Below, piece by piece: positions 30,840-40,077 of a stretch of 64,000 bases of DNA. The notes under the pieces are model-generated. The model was not told the DNA's origin and did no database searches. It worked only from the letters and a program-made list of their open reading frames with translations. The first letter of the stretch is position 1, and each line of letters begins with the position of its first letter. The translations under genes were made by a program, and so were the position numbers. This stretch comes from Streptomyces sp. 1222.5 (GTDB lineage: Bacteria > Actinomycetota > Actinomycetes > Streptomycetales > Streptomycetaceae), in NCBI RefSeq assembly GCF_900105245.1, contig NZ_FNSZ01000001.1, positions 6,632,001-6,696,000 of the forward strand, given 5' to 3'.

Positions 30840-31145
30840 ATGAGCGAGTCCGTGTCCGAGGCCCAGGCCGTCACGCAGGCCGCGGCGATCGTCACCGAGG
30901 CGGAACCGGAGCCGGAGTACGACCCCGCAGCCCCGGCCCCCGTGAACGTCCCCCGCACCTCCACCGGCAACGCCGAGGTGGACGCCCAGCTGGAGCGGGT
31001 GGCCGACGTCGACCACCTCGCCACCGACGGCCACATCGAGGTGTACGAGGATGTACACCGGGGGCTGCGTGACGCGCTCACCGCGCTCGACGCCCGCCCG
31101 GGACCTCCGGGGCCCTCACCGACGTACCACCAGAGCAGGAGCTGA
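30840..31145 (+). CDS. Small hypothetical protein upstream of tlyA
   Basis: Predicted protein of 101 aa. The N-terminal 45 residues are Ala/Glu/Pro-rich and disordered. The middle has a conserved-looking helical stretch (GNAEVDAQLERVADVDHLAT, then VYEDVHRGLRDALTALDARP). TAGCGT at 30828-30833 lies exactly 6 nt before the ATG, which fits a leaderless start. It is followed 7 nt later by tlyA and is probably the first gene of the tlyA-nadK chain. I recognise no function. Confidence 0.7.
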   Translation: MSESVSEAQAVTQAAAIVTEAEPEPEYDPAAPAPVNVPRTSTGNAEVDAQLERVADVDHLATDGHIEVYEDVHRGLRDALTALDARPGPPGPSPTYHQSRS

Positions 31146-31152
31146 ACCGAAC

Positions 31153-31968
31153 GTGGCAGGAGTCGCACGCCGCCGTCTCGACGCGGAGCTGGTCCGCCGG
31201 AAGCTCGCGCGTTCGCGCGAGCACGCCAGCCAGCTGATCGCCGCCGGGCGGGTCACCGTCGACAGGACCGTCGCGACCAAGCCGGCCACGCAGGTCGAGA
31301 CCGCCGCCCCGATCGTGGTGCAGGCCGACGACAGCGACCCCGACTACGTGTCCCGCGGCGGCCACAAGCTCGCCGGCGCGCTGGCGGCCTTCGTCCCGCT
31401 GGGGCTCGTCGTCGAGGGCCGGCGCGCGCTGGACGCCGGCGCCTCCACCGGCGGCTTCACCGACGTCCTGCTGCGCGCGGGCGCCGCGCACGTCGTCGCG
31501 GTGGACGTCGGTTACGGCCAACTCGCCTGGACTCTGCAGAGCGATGAACGCGTCACCGTCAAGGACCGTACGAACGTACGCGAGTTGACGCTTGAGGCGA
31601 TCGATGGGGAACCTGTGGATCTTGTCGTGGGCGATCTGTCCTTCATCCCGCTCGGGCTGGTGCTGCCCGCCCTGAAGCGGTGCGTGAAACCGGACGCCGA
31701 CCTGGTGATGATGGTCAAGCCGCAGTTCGAGGTGGGGAAGGAACGGCTCGGCAGCGGGGGTGTCGTACGGAGTCCGCAGCTGCGGGCGGAGGCCGTGCGG
31801 GGAGTGGCCGACAAGGCCTGGGAGCTCGGGCTCGGGGTGCGGGGGGTCACCGCGAGTCCGCTGCCCGGCCCGTCGGGCAATGTGGAGTACTTTCTCTGGC
31901 TGCGGTCCGGGGCACCCGCACTGGACCCGGCCGACGTCGACCGTGCAGTGGCGGAGGGGCCGCGTTGA
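31153..31968 (+). CDS. tlyA: TlyA-family rRNA 2'-O-methyltransferase
   Basis: Predicted protein of 271 aa from the GTG at 31153. An N-terminal S4 RNA-binding domain (RRRLDAELVRRKLARSREHA) is followed by an FtsJ-like SAM methyltransferase: SRGGHKLAGAL, SAM site LDAGASTGGFTDVLL, DVGYGQL, VVGDLSFIPL and MMVKPQFEVG. In mycobacteria TlyA methylates cytidines in 16S and 23S rRNA and sets capreomycin sensitivity; the same role is likely here. Its stop overlaps the NAD kinase start (TTGA). Confidence 0.92.
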   Translation: MAGVARRRLDAELVRRKLARSREHASQLIAAGRVTVDRTVATKPATQVETAAPIVVQADDSDPDYVSRGGHKLAGALAAFVPLGLVVEGRRALDAGASTGGFTDVLLRAGAAHVVAVDVGYGQLAWTLQSDERVTVKDRTNVRELTLEAIDGEPVDLVVGDLSFIPLGLVLPALKRCVKPDADLVMMVKPQFEVGKERLGSGGVVRSPQLRAEAVRGVADKAWELGLGVRGVTASPLPGPSGNVEYFLWLRSGAPALDPADVDRAVAEGPR

Positions 31969-32870
31969 CACAGAACCTGGCGCGTACGGTTTTCCTGCTG
32001 GCCCACACCGGGCGGCCCGCGGCGATCCGCAGTGCGGAACTCGTCGTCAAGGGCCTGGTGCGGCACGGCATCGGGGTGCGGGTGCTGGAGGAGGAGGCCC
32101 GCGACCTGCCGCTGCCGGACGAGGTGCGGCTGGTCAAGGAGGCGACCCCGCAGTGCCTCGACGGCTGCGAGCTGCTGATCGTCCTCGGCGGTGACGGCAC
32201 GCTGCTGCGCGGAGCCGAGTTCGCCCGGGCCTCCGGGGTGCCGATGCTCGGCGTCAACCTCGGGCGCGTCGGCTTCCTCGCGGAGGCCGAGCGGGACGAC
32301 CTGGACCGGGTCGTCGACCGGGTGGTGGCGCGGTCGTACGAGGTCGAGGAGCGGATGACCGTCGACGTCGTCGTGCACCGCAACGGCGACATCGTGCACA
32401 CGGACTGGGCGCTGAACGAGGCGGCCGTGCAGAAGGCCGGCGCGGAGAAGCTGCTCGAGGTCGTGCTGGAGATCGACGGGCGTCCGGTGACGGGGTTCGG
32501 CTGCGACGGAGTGGTGCTGTCCACGCCCACCGGGTCCACGGCGTACGCGTTCTCCGCCGGCGGTCCTGTGGTGTGGCCCGAGGTGGAGGCGCTGCTGATG
32601 GTGCCGATCAGTGCCCACGCACTGTTCGCGAAGCCGCTGGTGACCTCGCCGGACTCGGTGCTCGCCGTGGAGGTGCTGCCGCACATTCCGCCGGGCGTGC
32701 TGTGGTGCGACGGCCGCCGGACCGTCGAGCTGCCGCCCGGGGCGCGGGTGGAGGTGCGGCGCGGCGCCGTACCGGTGCGGCTGGCCCGGCTGCACCACTC
32801 GTCCTTCACCGACCGGATCGTGGCGAAGTTCGCGCTGCCCACCACCGGCTGGCGGGGAGCGCCCCACTAG
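31965..32870 (+). CDS. nadK: NAD kinase
   Basis: Predicted protein of 301 aa. The rare TTG start overlaps the tlyA stop; no better start fits the conserved N-terminus (RTVFLLAHTGRPAA). The catalytic GGDGT motif is in IVLGGDGTLLRGAEF, and the NAD-binding signature is STPTGSTAYAFSAGGP. The enzyme makes NADP+ from NAD+ with ATP or polyphosphate. The tlyA-nadK-recN order is conserved in actinobacteria. Confidence 0.95.
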   Translation: MTQNLARTVFLLAHTGRPAAIRSAELVVKGLVRHGIGVRVLEEEARDLPLPDEVRLVKEATPQCLDGCELLIVLGGDGTLLRGAEFARASGVPMLGVNLGRVGFLAEAERDDLDRVVDRVVARSYEVEERMTVDVVVHRNGDIVHTDWALNEAAVQKAGAEKLLEVVLEIDGRPVTGFGCDGVVLSTPTGSTAYAFSAGGPVVWPEVEALLMVPISAHALFAKPLVTSPDSVLAVEVLPHIPPGVLWCDGRRTVELPPGARVEVRRGAVPVRLARLHHSSFTDRIVAKFALPTTGWRGAPH

Positions 32871-32957
32871 CGTCCGCCGACGGATCGGGACCACTCGCCG
32901 GGGTGATAGGGGCGGCCTGTGTGCACTCCCCGCCCCGGACCTCGTATGGTCTGTTCC

Positions 32958-34688
32958 GTGTTGGAGGAGATGCGGATACGGTCACTCGGGGTCATCGACG
33001 ATGCCGTCGTCGAGTTGTCACCGGGGTTCACCGCCGTCACCGGTGAGACGGGTGCGGGCAAGACCATGGTGGTCACCAGCCTCGGGCTGCTGCTCGGCGG
33101 CCGGGCGGACCCGGCGCTGGTGCGGATCGGGGCCGACAAGGCGGTCGTGGAGGGGCGGATCGCCGTGCCCGCGGGTGCCTCCGCCGTCGTACGGGCCGAG
33201 GAGGCCGGCGCCGAGCTGGACGACGGGGCCCTGCTGATCAGTCGCACCGTGTCCGCCGAGGGCCGCTCCCGGGCGCACCTGGGCGGGCGCAGCGTGCCCG
33301 TGGGACTGCTCGCCGAGCTGGCCGACGACCTGGTCGCGGTGCACGGGCAGACCGACCAGCAGGGGCTGCTGAAGCTGTCCCGGCAGCGGCAGGCCCTCGA
33401 CCGGTACGCGGGCGACACCGTCGCCGTGCCGCTCACCAAGTACAGCGAGGCCTACCGGCGCCTGCGGGCCGTCGCCACCGAGCTGGAGGAGATCACCACG
33501 CGCGCGCGGGAGCGTGCGCAGGAAGCCGACATGCTGCGGTACGGCCTCGAGGAGGTCGCCGCCGTCGAGCCGCGGGCCGGGGAGGACACGGAGCTGGCCG
33601 AGGAGGCGGAGCGGCTGGGGCACGCCGAGGCGCTGTCGTCCGCCGCGACGGCCGCGCACGCCGCCCTCGCGGGCATCCCCGAGGACCCCGAGGGGATCGA
33701 CGCCTCGACCCTCGTCGCGGGCGCCCACCGGGCCCTGGAGGCCGTGCGGTCGCACGATCCGGCGCTGGCCGCGCTCGCCGACCGGATCGGGGAGATCGGC
33801 ATCCTGCTCGGTGACGTGGCCGGTGAGCTGGCCGGATACGCCGACGATCTCGACGCCGATCCGCTGCGGCTCTCCGCGGTGGAGGAGCGCAGGGCCGCGC
33901 TGACCGCGCTGACGCGCAAGTACGGCGAGGACGTGAACGCGGTCCTCGCGTGGGCCGAGCAGAGTGCCGCGCGGCTCACCGAGCTGGACGGCGACGACGA
34001 GCGGCTCGGCGAACTGACCGCCGAGCGGGACGCCCTGCGCACCGAGCTGGGCGGGCTGGCGCAGGCGCTGACCGACGCACGGACCGAGGCCGCCGAACGG
34101 TTCGCGGCCGCCGTGACCGCCGAGCTGGCCTCCCTCGCCATGCCCCACGCGCGCGTGTCCTTCGCCATCCGGCAGACCGAGGACCCCGAGGGCGTCGAGG
34201 TCGGCGGGCGCGCGGTTGCGTACGGGCCCACGGGCGTCGACGAGGTGGAACTGCTGCTCGCCCCGCATCCGGGGGCACCGCCGCGACCCATCGCCAAGGG
34301 TGCCTCCGGCGGTGAGCTGTCCCGTGTGATGCTGGCCGTGGAGGTCGTGTTCGCGGGCACCGACCCGGTGCCGACGTACCTCTTCGACGAGGTCGACGCG
34401 GGTGTCGGCGGCAAGGCCGCGGTGGAGATCGGGCGGCGCCTGGCGAAGCTCGCCCGGACCGCGCAGGTCGTCGTCGTCACCCACCTGCCCCAGGTGGCCG
34501 CCTTCGCCGACCGGCAGCTGCTGGTCGAGAAGACCAACGACGGGTCGGTCACCCGGTCCGGCGTGAAGGTCCTGGAGGGCGAGGAGCGCATCCGCGAGCT
34601 GTCCCGCATGCTGGCGGGCCAGGAGGACTCCGAGACGGCCCGCGCGCACGCGGAGGAACTCCTGGAGACGGCCCGGACGGACCGGTGA
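32958..34688 (+). CDS. recN: DNA repair protein RecN
   Basis: Predicted 576 aa from the GTG at 32958 (MLEEMRIRSLGVIDDAVVEL). TATGGT 7 nt upstream and the lack of a ribosome-binding site favour a leaderless start; an ATG at 32946 is the alternative. It is an SMC-like ATPase: Walker A TGETGAGKT near residue 29, a central Ala/Glu/Arg-rich coiled coil (about 170-380), signature GASGGELSRVMLA, Walker B YLFDEVDAGVGG and VVTHLPQVAAFAD. RecN binds DNA ends and acts early in double-strand break repair. The stop overlaps the next start (GTGA). Confidence 0.95.
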   Translation: MLEEMRIRSLGVIDDAVVELSPGFTAVTGETGAGKTMVVTSLGLLLGGRADPALVRIGADKAVVEGRIAVPAGASAVVRAEEAGAELDDGALLISRTVSAEGRSRAHLGGRSVPVGLLAELADDLVAVHGQTDQQGLLKLSRQRQALDRYAGDTVAVPLTKYSEAYRRLRAVATELEEITTRARERAQEADMLRYGLEEVAAVEPRAGEDTELAEEAERLGHAEALSSAATAAHAALAGIPEDPEGIDASTLVAGAHRALEAVRSHDPALAALADRIGEIGILLGDVAGELAGYADDLDADPLRLSAVEERRAALTALTRKYGEDVNAVLAWAEQSAARLTELDGDDERLGELTAERDALRTELGGLAQALTDARTEAAERFAAAVTAELASLAMPHARVSFAIRQTEDPEGVEVGGRAVAYGPTGVDEVELLLAPHPGAPPRPIAKGASGGELSRVMLAVEVVFAGTDPVPTYLFDEVDAGVGGKAAVEIGRRLAKLARTAQVVVVTHLPQVAAFADRQLLVEKTNDGSVTRSGVKVLEGEERIRELSRMLAGQEDSETARAHAEELLETARTDR

Positions 34689-35425
34689 CGAGCCGCACCG
34701 GCTCCTTCGCCCTCGCCGCCGCCGTCACCGGCGCGGGCATGGCCGCCCTGCGCGCCCACGCTCCCGGCAGCCGGGCACGCTGGGAGCGGAGGAACCACGC
34801 CGGGCGGGCGGTCGGGCTGTACGCCGGTCCCGCGTCGGCGCTGGGCGCGGCGGTGGGAGCCGCGCGGGTCCACCCCGCCGCCGGGCTCGCGGTGCTGGCG
34901 GCCGGGGTCTGCGGCGCGTACGACGACGTCGCCGGGGACCACCGGCGCGGGTTCCGGGCGCATCTCGGTGCCCTCCGGAGCGGCGAGGTCACCAGCGGCG
35001 CCGTCAAGCTGTTCGGCATAGCGGCCGCGGGGCTGCTGGCCGGTGCACTGATGAAGGAACGGCCCGCCGACAGGGTGCTCGCCGGGGTCGTGATCGCCGG
35101 GTCCGCCCACTTCGCCAATCTCCTCGACGTCCGCCCCGGACGGACCGCGGGCGCGGTGCTCGCGCTCGGGGCGCCCGGACTGCTGCGGAAGGGGCCGGGC
35201 GGCGAACTGACCGCGGCCGCCCTGGGCGCCGCCGCGGCCGTCCTGCCCGACGACGCCGGCGAGCGCGTGATGCTCGGGGACACCGGGGCGCACGCGCTCG
35301 GAGCGGCGCTCGGTACCGCCGTGGTCGCCCGCAACCGGCGCGCGGGTCTCCTCGCGCACGCCGTCGCCGCCGTGGCCGCCGCCGCGTACGGGGACCGGGT
35401 GTCCGCGTGGGCGCGGGCCCTGTGA
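34685..35425 (+). CDS. MraY/WecA-like (polyprenyl-phosphate transferase fold) membrane protein
   Basis: Predicted protein of 246 aa, translationally coupled to recN (GTGA). It is Ala/Gly-rich with about six to seven membrane segments. Landmarks recall the polyprenyl-phosphate N-acetylhexosamine-1-phosphate transferases: NHAGR, an acidic pair in CGAYDDVAGD, HFANLLDVRPGRT in the place of the usual N-x-x-D-G-x-D-G loop, and MLGDTGAHALGAALG. It is shorter than MraY (about 360 aa) and several catalytic residues differ, so it may be a divergent transferase or a non-catalytic relative. The GT4 gene downstream would fit a cell-surface glycan role. Confidence 0.65.
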   Translation: MTSRTGSFALAAAVTGAGMAALRAHAPGSRARWERRNHAGRAVGLYAGPASALGAAVGAARVHPAAGLAVLAAGVCGAYDDVAGDHRRGFRAHLGALRSGEVTSGAVKLFGIAAAGLLAGALMKERPADRVLAGVVIAGSAHFANLLDVRPGRTAGAVLALGAPGLLRKGPGGELTAAALGAAAAVLPDDAGERVMLGDTGAHALGAALGTAVVARNRRAGLLAHAVAAVAAAAYGDRVSAWARAL

Positions 35426-35763
35426 GCGGCCGGGGCGGTCGTACCCGCGTGTGCTGAGCGTTCGCCCGTCGCCTCGGCGGCGGCCGTTCGGCCGCGGCGG
35501 GGTTTCTCTCACCCGTGTGGGTGACGTGCTCCGGCGCATTGCCCCGGCCCGCCGCGGTATGCGCCCTCCCGTGTTCCCGCAACGGCCGGGCCGCCTGGCA
35601 TGCTTGACGGGGAACAGGGGGCGGGCGGCGATCCGGAGCGGTCCGCGCCGCAGGCACGCGGGGTACGTCCTTCAGCCCCCCTGAGCCCGCTACCTTCTGT
35701 ACGTTTCCTCGTGACCACCCGCGTCGTCGTGATCACCCCCGCCGAACCAGGAGCCCCGGCCCG
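35426..35763. other. Intergenic region with one possible short leader ORF
   Basis: 338 nt between the MraY-like and GT4 genes. I see no RNA gene and no strong terminator. A possible 18-codon ORF runs from the GTG at 35711 to the TGA at 35765-35767 (MTTRVVVITPAEPGAPAR) and its stop overlaps the TTG start of the glycosyltransferase. TACGTT at 35700-35705 could be a -10 for a leaderless transcript of it. Confidence 0.35.
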
Positions 35764-36900
35764 TTGAGCCCCGTGAGCAGCAACGCACCGCACGGCCAGT
35801 CGCTGCTGCGCACCGTGCAGGTGCTGGGCGGAGGCAACGCCGGCAGCAGCGCGCACGTGCGCTCCCTCGCCGGGGGACTCGTCGCGCGGGGCGTGCGGGT
35901 CACGGTGTGCGCCCCCGTCGAGGCCGACCGTACCTACGACTTCACCGGGTCCGGCGCCGAGCACGTCCACGTGCCCCGCAGCAGCGACCCCGCCTCGGTG
36001 GCCGCGCTCCGGGCGGCCTGCGCCGACGCCGACCTGGTGCACGCGCACGGGCTGCACGCCTCCTTCCGGGCCGTGCTCGCGCTCGGCGGACGCGACACCC
36101 CGCTGGTGGTCACCTGGCACAACCGGGCACGGGCCGAGGGCGCGCGGGCGCATCTGCTGCGGCTGCTGGAGCGGCGGGTGGTGCGGACGGCGGCGGTGGT
36201 GCTCGGCACCAGTTCCGACCTGGTCGACCGGGCGCGGAGGCACGGTGCGCGGGACGCCCGGCTCTCGGCGGTCGGCCTGCCGGGCCGGCGCGGGCCCGTC
36301 GGGCACGAGGACCCCGACCGGCCGCGGCCCAAGGTGCGCGCCGAACTCGGCACCACCGGCCGCCCGTTGCTCCTCGCCGTCGGCTCGCTCGACGGGCACC
36401 GCGGCTACGAGGTGCTGCTGGACGCGGCCCGCGCCTGGCGCGACCTGGACCCGGTGCCGCTGGTCGTCGTCGCGGGGGAGGGGCCGCTGCGTCCGCTGCT
36501 GCAACGGCGCATCGAGGACGAGGGGCTGCCGGTGCGGCTCCTCGGTCACCGTGAGGACGTGCCCGAGCTGCTCGCCGCCGCCGATCTGGCCCTGGTCACC
36601 AGCAGCTGGGAGTCGCGGTCCGTGCTCGCCCAGGAGGCGCTGTACGCGCGCGTGCCGCTCGTCGCGACCCGCGTCGGCGGTGTCCCGGACCTGGTGGGCG
36701 ACGCGGCCGAACTCGTCCCGTACGGCGACGCGGAGACGCTCGCGCGATGCGTGGTGGGGCTGCTCGGTGATCCCGAGCGCCGGGAGCTGCTGCGGGAGCG
36801 GGGTGTCCGGCAGGCCGCCACCTGGCCGACGGAGGACGAGACGGTCGCCCAGGTGCTCAGCGTGTACGACGAGTTGACGCAGCCCCGGCCGCTCGCCTAG
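35764..36900 (+). CDS. GT4-family glycosyltransferase
   Basis: Predicted protein of 378 aa. TTG at 35764 follows an AGGAG site by 10 nt; the GTG at 35773 is an alternative. It is a GT-B fold: the N-terminal Rossmann half starts VQVLGGGNAGSSAHVRSLAGGL and contains LVHAHGLHASFRA; the C-terminal half has LLAVGSLDGHRGYEVLLDA, AGEGPLRP and the nucleotide-sugar E-x7-E signature in SSWESRSVLAQEAL. It would move a sugar from an NDP- or GDP-sugar to a lipid, protein or small acceptor. There are no membrane segments, so it acts at the inner membrane face or in the cytosol. The acceptor is unknown. Confidence 0.88.
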   Translation: MSPVSSNAPHGQSLLRTVQVLGGGNAGSSAHVRSLAGGLVARGVRVTVCAPVEADRTYDFTGSGAEHVHVPRSSDPASVAALRAACADADLVHAHGLHASFRAVLALGGRDTPLVVTWHNRARAEGARAHLLRLLERRVVRTAAVVLGTSSDLVDRARRHGARDARLSAVGLPGRRGPVGHEDPDRPRPKVRAELGTTGRPLLLAVGSLDGHRGYEVLLDAARAWRDLDPVPLVVVAGEGPLRPLLQRRIEDEGLPVRLLGHREDVPELLAAADLALVTSSWESRSVLAQEALYARVPLVATRVGGVPDLVGDAAELVPYGDAETLARCVVGLLGDPERRELLRERGVRQAATWPTEDETVAQVLSVYDELTQPRPLA

Positions 36901-36912
36901 AGCCGCCCGGCC

Positions 36913-38559
36913 CTAGGGGACGTGGCGGCGGGCGCGCAGGGCCAGGCTCAACGCCAGGACCGTCTGCGGGTCGTCGAGGTCGGTGCCGAGCAACTCGCCG
37001 ATGCGGGCCAGGCGGTTGTAGAGCGTCTGCCGGTTCAGGTGCAGTTCCCGGGCCGTCTCCGCCTTGCGGCCGGCGTGTGCCAGATAGGTCTCCAGGGTCG
37101 GCAGCAGCGGCGGCCTGGAGCGGCGGTCGTGGTCGCGCAGCGGGCCGATCGCGCGGTCCACGAAGGCCGCCAGGTCGGGATGGTCGCGCAGCCGCCACAG
37201 CAGTAGGTCGATGTCGAGGCGGCGGGCGTCGTACCAGGGCCGGTCGGTCAGTCCCTGGGCCGCCGTCGCCGTCTCCGCCGCGTGCCGCAGCCCCGCCGAG
37301 GCCGCGGCCCAGCCGCCGGCCACACCGACCACGACCACCGGCGGCGGGGAGCCCGGCCGCCGCATCCCGGCGCGTTCCACACCCGCGCGCAGTGCCGCCG
37401 CCACCCGGTCCGCGATCGCCGGCCGTTCGGACTCCGCGCGCAGCCCCAGCAGCACCAGGACCCGGCCCTCCACCGGTCTGACGCCGAGCAGCACCGGCAC
37501 GCCCACCGCGGCCAGTTCCTCGGAGACCGCCCGGGCCAGCACGGCCCAGCCGCCGCCGGGCGACAGGGAGTCACCGATCCGCATGACGACGGGCAGCAAC
37601 GGGCTCTCGCCGGGCCGGAAGCCGAGGACCCGGGCCTGTGCCGGGGCGTCCTCCGCCGCGATACGGCCCTCCGCGAGGTCGGTGAGGAAGTCCCCGCGTC
37701 CGCGCGCCGCGAGTTCCTCCTCCTGCCGGGCCTGCATCAGCACCACGGCCAGGATGCCCGCGGCCCGGTCGGCGGCGATCCGGTGCACCGGCGACAGCGG
37801 TGAGCGGACCGGCAGCAGGACGAGCCGGGCACGGACCGAACCCGCCGTACCCGGACCGCCCCCGGGCACGTCCACCAGGACGGAACCGGCGGGCGGCGGG
37901 GCGTCCTTGTGCGGGCCGCGCAGTCCCTCCCACACCTGCAACGGGTCCGCGCCCTCCGGCCCGGACCCGGCGGCGTACAGCAGCCGGCCGTCGGCGGTCT
38001 CCAGGAACACCGGGTTGTCACCGAAGTCGGCCAGGATGCCCAGCACCTGCGGCACCCCGCCGCCGCCCAGCAGAGCCTCGGTGCAGCGCCGGTGCACCTC
38101 GTCGGCCCGCTGGAGCAGCGCGTAGTGCCCGTTGACGATCTCCGTGTGGATCTCCTCGGTCACCGTCACGAACGGCACCTCGCGGTGCAGCTGGACCAGC
38201 GGCAGACCGGCCGTCCGGGCCGTGTCCACCAGGGCCGAGGGCAGCCGGGTGAAGCGCGGGCCCAGCTCCACCACCAGCGCGGCGATCCCGCGCTCGGCGA
38301 GGGTCCGGACGAAGGCCCGCTGCTCGGCCGGACGGGTGCCGAGGCCGTAGCCGGTGGTGAGCAGCAGCTCGCCGCCCTTGAGCAGCGAGGCGATGTTCGG
38401 CACCTCGCCCGCGTGCACCCAGCGCACCGTGCGCCCCAGCCGGTCGGCGCCCGCCAGGATCTCCGGCAGACCACTGCGCAGACCAGGCAGCTCCAGCGCC
38501 CGCTGCACGGTGATCCCGGCGCCCTGGGTGTCGAATCGGTTGTCCGTACGGCTGTCCAT
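36913..38559 (-). CDS. PucR-family transcriptional regulator
   Basis: Predicted protein of 548 aa. The N-terminal PucR (purine catabolism regulator-like) domain runs from about residue 15 to 140 (LPGLRSGLPEILAGADRLGR, VRWVHAGEVPNIASLLKGGE, LLLTTGYGLG). A GGDEF-like, degenerate middle section follows. The C-terminal HTH_30 domain contains LLPTLETYLAHAGRKAETAR and ELHLNRQTLYNRLARI, ending in LALSLALRARR. Such regulators often control amine, amino acid or purine use in response to a small ligand. The FAD oxidase gene lies upstream of it on the same strand, but the 66-nt gap may carry a separate promoter. Confidence 0.9.
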   Translation of the reverse strand: MDSRTDNRFDTQGAGITVQRALELPGLRSGLPEILAGADRLGRTVRWVHAGEVPNIASLLKGGELLLTTGYGLGTRPAEQRAFVRTLAERGIAALVVELGPRFTRLPSALVDTARTAGLPLVQLHREVPFVTVTEEIHTEIVNGHYALLQRADEVHRRCTEALLGGGGVPQVLGILADFGDNPVFLETADGRLLYAAGSGPEGADPLQVWEGLRGPHKDAPPPAGSVLVDVPGGGPGTAGSVRARLVLLPVRSPLSPVHRIAADRAAGILAVVLMQARQEEELAARGRGDFLTDLAEGRIAAEDAPAQARVLGFRPGESPLLPVVMRIGDSLSPGGGWAVLARAVSEELAAVGVPVLLGVRPVEGRVLVLLGLRAESERPAIADRVAAALRAGVERAGMRRPGSPPPVVVVGVAGGWAAASAGLRHAAETATAAQGLTDRPWYDARRLDIDLLLWRLRDHPDLAAFVDRAIGPLRDHDRRSRPPLLPTLETYLAHAGRKAETARELHLNRQTLYNRLARIGELLGTDLDDPQTVLALSLALRARRHVP

Positions 38560-38625
38560 GCAGCGGACGCTACCTGCGCAAACGCCCCGGGGACAGCTTC
38601 GGCACCGGGCCGTTCGCGGCGGTCG

Positions 38626-40008
38626 CTACACGGGCCTGATGTTGTGGTTGAAGCGGAACACGTTGTCCGGGTCGTACTGCCGCTTCACCTTCTCCAGGCG
38701 CAGCGTGTTCTCCTCGCCCAGGCCCGCCCGGACCCGCTCCCGGCCCTCGTCGCCGATGAAGTTGAGGTAGACCGCCCCGGTGCTCCACGGCCGGACGTCC
38801 GCCCGCACGTCCCGGACCCAGGCGACGGCCCGCTCGTCGTCGGCCGGATCCGCCCAGATGGCGAACGGGTGCGCGGCCCACGCCGCGTCCCGGTACGGCA
38901 CCGGGTACTCGTGCGGGCCTGCGGCGATCGCGCCGCCCTGCGGGAACAACAGGTGCTGGGTGCTGGTCGGCACCGGCATGCTGTCGGCGCGGGCGCAGAA
39001 GACGTCCACCAAGTCGTCCGGCAGCCCGGTCAGATACTCCGCGGACCAGTAGTTCCGCAGCCCGGGCGGATCGTCGAGCATGCACTGCACGTCGGCGTAC
39101 GGCATGTCACCGGCCAGCTCCACCTCGTGCGGCAGCGCCAGCAGCGGCTCGGCGAGCTTGCGCAGGTCGTCCTCGCCGCCCGCGTAGGTCAGCAGGGCGG
39201 CGCACACCAGCTTGCCCACCAGCTCGGGCGGCGTGAACTCCTCTGGCGGGCCGGTGATGTACAGCGCCGCGCCGCTCAGCTCGTCCGGTCCGGTGCGGAT
39301 GACCTCGCGGTAGGTGCGGATCACGTCCGGCCCGAACTGCGGCTGGTACATCAGCAGCACGATCGAGAACTCCGGCAGTTCGTGCAGCTGAAGGGTGAGC
39401 GCGGTCGCGATCCCGAAGTTGCCGCCCCCGCCGTGCAGGGCCCAGAACAGCTCGGGGTTCTCGTCGGGGTTCGCGTGCACGCGCTCGGCGTCGGCGGTCA
39501 CCAGCTCGACGCCGATGAGGTTGTCGACGGCGAGTCCGAAGGCCCGGTCCAGCCAGCCGGTGCCGCCGCCCAGGACGAACCCGCCCACACCGGTGGTGGA
39601 GGCGCGTCCGCCGGTGGTCGCGAGGCCGTGGCGCTGGGTGGCCCGGTCCAGATGGCTCATCGTGGCACCGCCCTCGACCCGGGCCGCCTCGGCAGCCGGG
39701 TCCACGGTCACCTGATGCATCCGGCGCAGGTCCACCACCAGCGCACCGTCGCCGAGCGCCGACCCGGCCACGCTGTGGCCGCCGCCGCGTACCGCGATGT
39801 GCAGGTCCAGTTCCCTGCCGAAGCGCACCGTGCGGACCACGTCCGTGGTGTCCGCGCACTGGGCGATGACCGCCGGCCTGCGGTCGATCATCGCGTTGAA
39901 GACCGTACGGGCCTCGTCGTAGCCCGGGTCCCCTGGGGCGAACACGGCGCCGACCAGATCCTCGCGCAGCGCGGCGAGGGCCGCGCCCGCCTTCGATGAG
40001 GGAGCCAT
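38626..40008 (-). CDS. FAD-linked oxidase with covalent flavin (BBE-like)
   Basis: Predicted protein of 460 aa. The FAD_binding_4 domain has the His attachment motif VRGGGHSVAG, then GGRASTTGVGGFVLGGGTGW. In bicovalent enzymes a Cys precedes the latter stretch; none is seen, so the flavin is probably bound through His only. The C-terminal berberine-bridge-like segment ends in YDPDNVFRFNHNIRP, typical of the family. There is no signal peptide. Relatives oxidise sugars, alcohols or secondary metabolites. No biosynthetic cluster is visible around it. Confidence 0.9.
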   Translation of the reverse strand: MAPSSKAGAALAALREDLVGAVFAPGDPGYDEARTVFNAMIDRRPAVIAQCADTTDVVRTVRFGRELDLHIAVRGGGHSVAGSALGDGALVVDLRRMHQVTVDPAAEAARVEGGATMSHLDRATQRHGLATTGGRASTTGVGGFVLGGGTGWLDRAFGLAVDNLIGVELVTADAERVHANPDENPELFWALHGGGGNFGIATALTLQLHELPEFSIVLLMYQPQFGPDVIRTYREVIRTGPDELSGAALYITGPPEEFTPPELVGKLVCAALLTYAGGEDDLRKLAEPLLALPHEVELAGDMPYADVQCMLDDPPGLRNYWSAEYLTGLPDDLVDVFCARADSMPVPTSTQHLLFPQGGAIAAGPHEYPVPYRDAAWAAHPFAIWADPADDERAVAWVRDVRADVRPWSTGAVYLNFIGDEGRERVRAGLGEENTLRLEKVKRQYDPDNVFRFNHNIRPV

Positions 40009-40077
40009 GGCCGCCCCCTTCCGTGCAGGGGCTGGGTGACTCTCCCAGCGTAGGCGCGCGCGGCCCGGTGCTCCTGC

